Shown one piece after another: positions 23,387 through 25,463 of a stretch of DNA of 25,463 bases. Position numbers and translations under genes: made by a program. Location: contig CAMLFP010000031.1 in the NCBI GenBank assembly GCA_946479335.1, positions 1 to 25,463 on the forward strand. Reading direction: 5' to 3'. The stretch is from an uncultured Archangium sp. Its GTDB lineage: Bacteria > Myxococcota > Myxococcia > Myxococcales > Myxococcaceae. The stretch's first letter is position 1; every line of letters begins with the position of its first letter. Under the pieces are notes generated by a model. That model saw only the letters and a list, made by a program, of their open reading frames with translations. It did no database searches and was not told the origin of the DNA.

Positions 23387-25369
23387 ATGAGCACTGCCTT
23401 GAAGCTGGATTCAGCCACGGAGCTGCACGCCTCCGCGATGAAGTCGATGGAGCGCGCCTTCGAGAACCTCGCGCGCCTGCAAGACGCGTCGGGCAGCTGG
23501 AAGGGTGACTACGGCGGGCCGATGTTCCTGCTGCCGATGCACGTGGCGCTCTGTCACGCGGCGAACCGGCTCCCCGACGCGCACGCCGCGGAGCGGATGC
23601 GCACGTACTTCTTCAACGTGCAGCGCGCCGACGGCTCCATCGGGCTCCACGCCGAAGCGACCGAAGGCATGATGTTCACCACCGCGCTCTCGTACGTGTC
23701 GCTGCGCATCCTCGGCGCGCCGGCTGACGACGCGCGCATGGTGAAGATGCGCGAGTGGATCCACGCGAACGGCTCGCCGCTGGGCGCCGCGTCGTGGGGC
23801 AAGTTCACGTTGTGTCTGCTGGGCCTCTACGAGTGGGACGGCATCCACCCCGTGTCGCCGGAGCTGTGGCTGCTGCCGAAGTCGGCGCCGATGCACCCCG
23901 GCCGCATGTGGTGCCACGCGCGCCAGGTGTACCTGCCGATGGCGTGGCTCTACGGCTCGCGCTCCACGATGAAGCCCGACGCGCTCATCGTCGCGCTGCG
24001 CGAAGAGCTCTACGCCGGCAAGTGGAGCCAGATCCGCTGGAAGGAGCACCGCGACACGGTGCTCAAGAATGACGAATACCGCGCGCCGACGCAGGGCCTC
24101 AAGGCGACCAACGCCGCGCTCGACGCCGCGGAGGCCGTGCCCTTCAAGCCGCTGCGCAAGCGCGCGCTCGCCGAGTGCCTGGAGCACATCCAGTTCGAAG
24201 ACGAGGTGACGTCGTTCCTCGACATCGGGCCGGTGAACGCGGTGCTCAACGCCTTCGTGCACCTGTTCCGCGGGCCGGAAGGTCGCGCGGAGCTGGAGCG
24301 CAAGCTGGCCGCCAACGAGGCGTACCTGTGGGACGGCCACGATGGCCTCAAGTTCCAGGGCTACAACTCGAGCGAGCTGTGGGACACGGCGTTCACCGTG
24401 CAGGCGCTGTTGGCGTCTCCGGTCGCGGCCGACCCGCGCTTCGCGCCGATGCTCGAGCGCGCGCATGCGTTCATTCGCGACAACCAGATCCTCGAAGATG
24501 TGCCGGAGGCCGAGGCGCACTACCGCCACGCGAGCCGCGGCGGCTGGCCCTTCAGCACGCGCGCGCACGGCTGGCCCATCACCGACTGCACCAGCGAGGG
24601 CTTCAAGGCGGCGGTGATGCTGGAGCCGCGCGGCTTCACCGAGGCCATCCCCGTCGAGCTGCTGCGTGAATCGGTGAAGTTGATCCTCTCGTGGCAGAAC
24701 GACGATGGCGGCTGGGCCAGCTACGAGAAGCAGCGCGCGGGGTCGTGGCTCGAGGTGCTCAACCCGAGCCAGGTGTTCGGCGACATCATGGTCGACGTGT
24801 CATTCGTGGAGTGCACCTCGGCCTGCGTGCAGGCGCTGGTGACCGCGAAGAAACGCTTCCCCGGTGAGTTCGACGACGTCATCGACCCGGCGCTCCGCAA
24901 GGCCGAGCAGTTCCTGCGCAACGCGCAACGCCCCGACGGCAGCTTCGAGGGCGCGTGGGCGGTGTGCTTCACGTACGGCACCTTCTTCGCCGTGACGGCG
25001 CTGCAGGCGATGGGCCGCGGCCCGCGCGACAACGCCATCGCGCGGGCGTGTGACTTCTTGCTGAAGAAGCAGCGCGACGATGGCTCGTGGGGTGAGGCCG
25101 GCGACACGTGCCGCGAGCGCCGGTGGCTCGAGGCCGAGCGCGGGCAGGTGGTGCAGAGCGCGTGGGCGTTGCTCTCGCTCAAGCGCGGCGGCTGCACCGA
25201 CGTCGAAGCGATGAACCGCGCCGCGCAGTTCTTGATGAGCCGGCAGGAAGCCGACGGCTCATGGGCGCGGGAGCCGCTGGTCGGCGTCTTCAACCGCACC
25301 TGCCTCATCAACTACGACAACTACCGGCACTACTTCCCGCTGTGGGCGTTGGCCGAGTGGGCGGCGTGA
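23387..25369 (+). CDS. Oxidosqualene cyclase, predicted cycloartenol synthase type
   Basis: Predicted to cyclise 2,3-oxidosqualene to a protosteroid, probably cycloartenol. It has 660 residues with QW repeats near 32-38, 437-443, 514-520, 562-568 and 620-626. The catalytic motif is DCTSE (400-404; Asp400 is the proton donor, Cys401 its activator), the oxidosqualene-cyclase form; the DxDD of hopene cyclases is absent. Other conserved blocks are WCHARQVYLPM (175-185, His177 facing the D-ring cation), GGWPFSTRAHGWPITDCTSE (385-404) and EGAWAVCFTYGT (521-532). Y326, H394 and I398 match Tyr410, His477 and Ile481 of Arabidopsis cycloartenol synthase, not Thr/Cys/Val of human lanosterol synthase. 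It is shorter than plant enzymes at the N-terminus, as in other bacterial forms. AAGGAG at 23374-23379 fixes the start, 12 nt after the synthase. Confidence 0.93.
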   Translation: MSTALKLDSATELHASAMKSMERAFENLARLQDASGSWKGDYGGPMFLLPMHVALCHAANRLPDAHAAERMRTYFFNVQRADGSIGLHAEATEGMMFTTALSYVSLRILGAPADDARMVKMREWIHANGSPLGAASWGKFTLCLLGLYEWDGIHPVSPELWLLPKSAPMHPGRMWCHARQVYLPMAWLYGSRSTMKPDALIVALREELYAGKWSQIRWKEHRDTVLKNDEYRAPTQGLKATNAALDAAEAVPFKPLRKRALAECLEHIQFEDEVTSFLDIGPVNAVLNAFVHLFRGPEGRAELERKLAANEAYLWDGHDGLKFQGYNSSELWDTAFTVQALLASPVAADPRFAPMLERAHAFIRDNQILEDVPEAEAHYRHASRGGWPFSTRAHGWPITDCTSEGFKAAVMLEPRGFTEAIPVELLRESVKLILSWQNDDGGWASYEKQRAGSWLEVLNPSQVFGDIMVDVSFVECTSACVQALVTAKKRFPGEFDDVIDPALRKAEQFLRNAQRPDGSFEGAWAVCFTYGTFFAVTALQAMGRGPRDNAIARACDFLLKKQRDDGSWGEAGDTCRERRWLEAERGQVVQSAWALLSLKRGGCTDVEAMNRAAQFLMSRQEADGSWAREPLVGVFNRTCLINYDNYRHYFPLWALAEWAA

Positions 25370-25463
25370 GCTGAGCTTCGGCGAGGCAGGGCGACTTGAG
25401 CTCGCCAAGCGGGCTCAAACCGCCCCCGCTCCGCGAGCTTGAAACAGCGCACCACGTTCGCTG

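Noticed and set aside
23387..25369. Reading the cyclase as squalene-hopene cyclase
   Set aside because: The DxDDTA motif is absent; DCTSE with H177 and the GWPI context is the oxidosqualene cyclase form, and a monooxygenase gene is next door.
25390..25430. Overlapping inverted repeats after the cyclase (TTGAGC/GCTCAA, GGCGA/TCGCC, AGCGGG/CCCGCT)
   Set aside because: Stems are short, mutually exclusive and have no T tail; the remaining 94 bases of the window end too soon to judge a terminator or next gene.
1..25463. tRNA, rRNA, CRISPR arrays, prophage or insertion-sequence transposases
   Set aside because: None seen on reading both strands; no repeated spacer array, transposase motifs or tRNA-like cloverleaf was recognised.

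Overview
The window is a GC-rich stretch from a Gram-negative bacterium, most likely a myxobacterium (Myxococcota). The evidence is the near-complete division and cell-wall (dcw) cluster in canonical order, a meso-DAP-type MurE, an FtsI carrying a PASTA domain, small Cys-rich lipoproteins, and a squalene-to-cycloartenol gene set of the kind known from Stigmatella and relatives. The assignment is inference; no 16S or other taxonomic marker is present.

Positions 1-16773 (+) hold rsmH (5' end outside the window), ftsL, ftsI, murE, murF, mraY, murD, ftsW, murG, murC, murB, ftsQ, ftsA and ftsZ. The first ten genes are packed with overlaps or gaps of at most 29 nt, so they are probably translationally coupled. 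From murB onward the spacing loosens. The murC-murB gap carries a pair of inverted REP-like palindromes. The gaps before ftsQ and before ftsZ share an almost identical 19-bp block followed by a second conserved hairpin motif. No ddl gene lies between murB and ftsQ. A strong Rho-independent terminator follows ftsZ. Together these genes make lipid II precursors (MurE/F/D/C/B in the cytoplasm, MraY and MurG at the membrane) and assemble the divisome (FtsZ, FtsA, FtsQ, FtsL and the FtsW-FtsI synthase pair).

Positions 16857-20998 are accessory. They hold two divergent small lipoproteins, a leftward group of membrane proteins (a small C-terminally anchored helical protein, a multi-pass protein and a membrane-anchored jelly-roll protein), and a rightward membrane-bound class III adenylate cyclase with complete catalytic residues.

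Positions 21002-25369 form a sterol locus. A squalene-monooxygenase-like flavoprotein reads leftward. Divergently, a squalene synthase and an oxidosqualene cyclase are closely spaced and read rightward. The cyclase has the DCTxE catalytic motif of oxidosqualene cyclases rather than the DxDD motif of hopene cyclases. At three product-determining positions it has the Tyr/His/Ile combination of cycloartenol synthases. The three enzymes would convert farnesyl diphosphate to squalene, 2,3-oxidosqualene and a cycloartenol-type sterol. This is the most notable content of the window.
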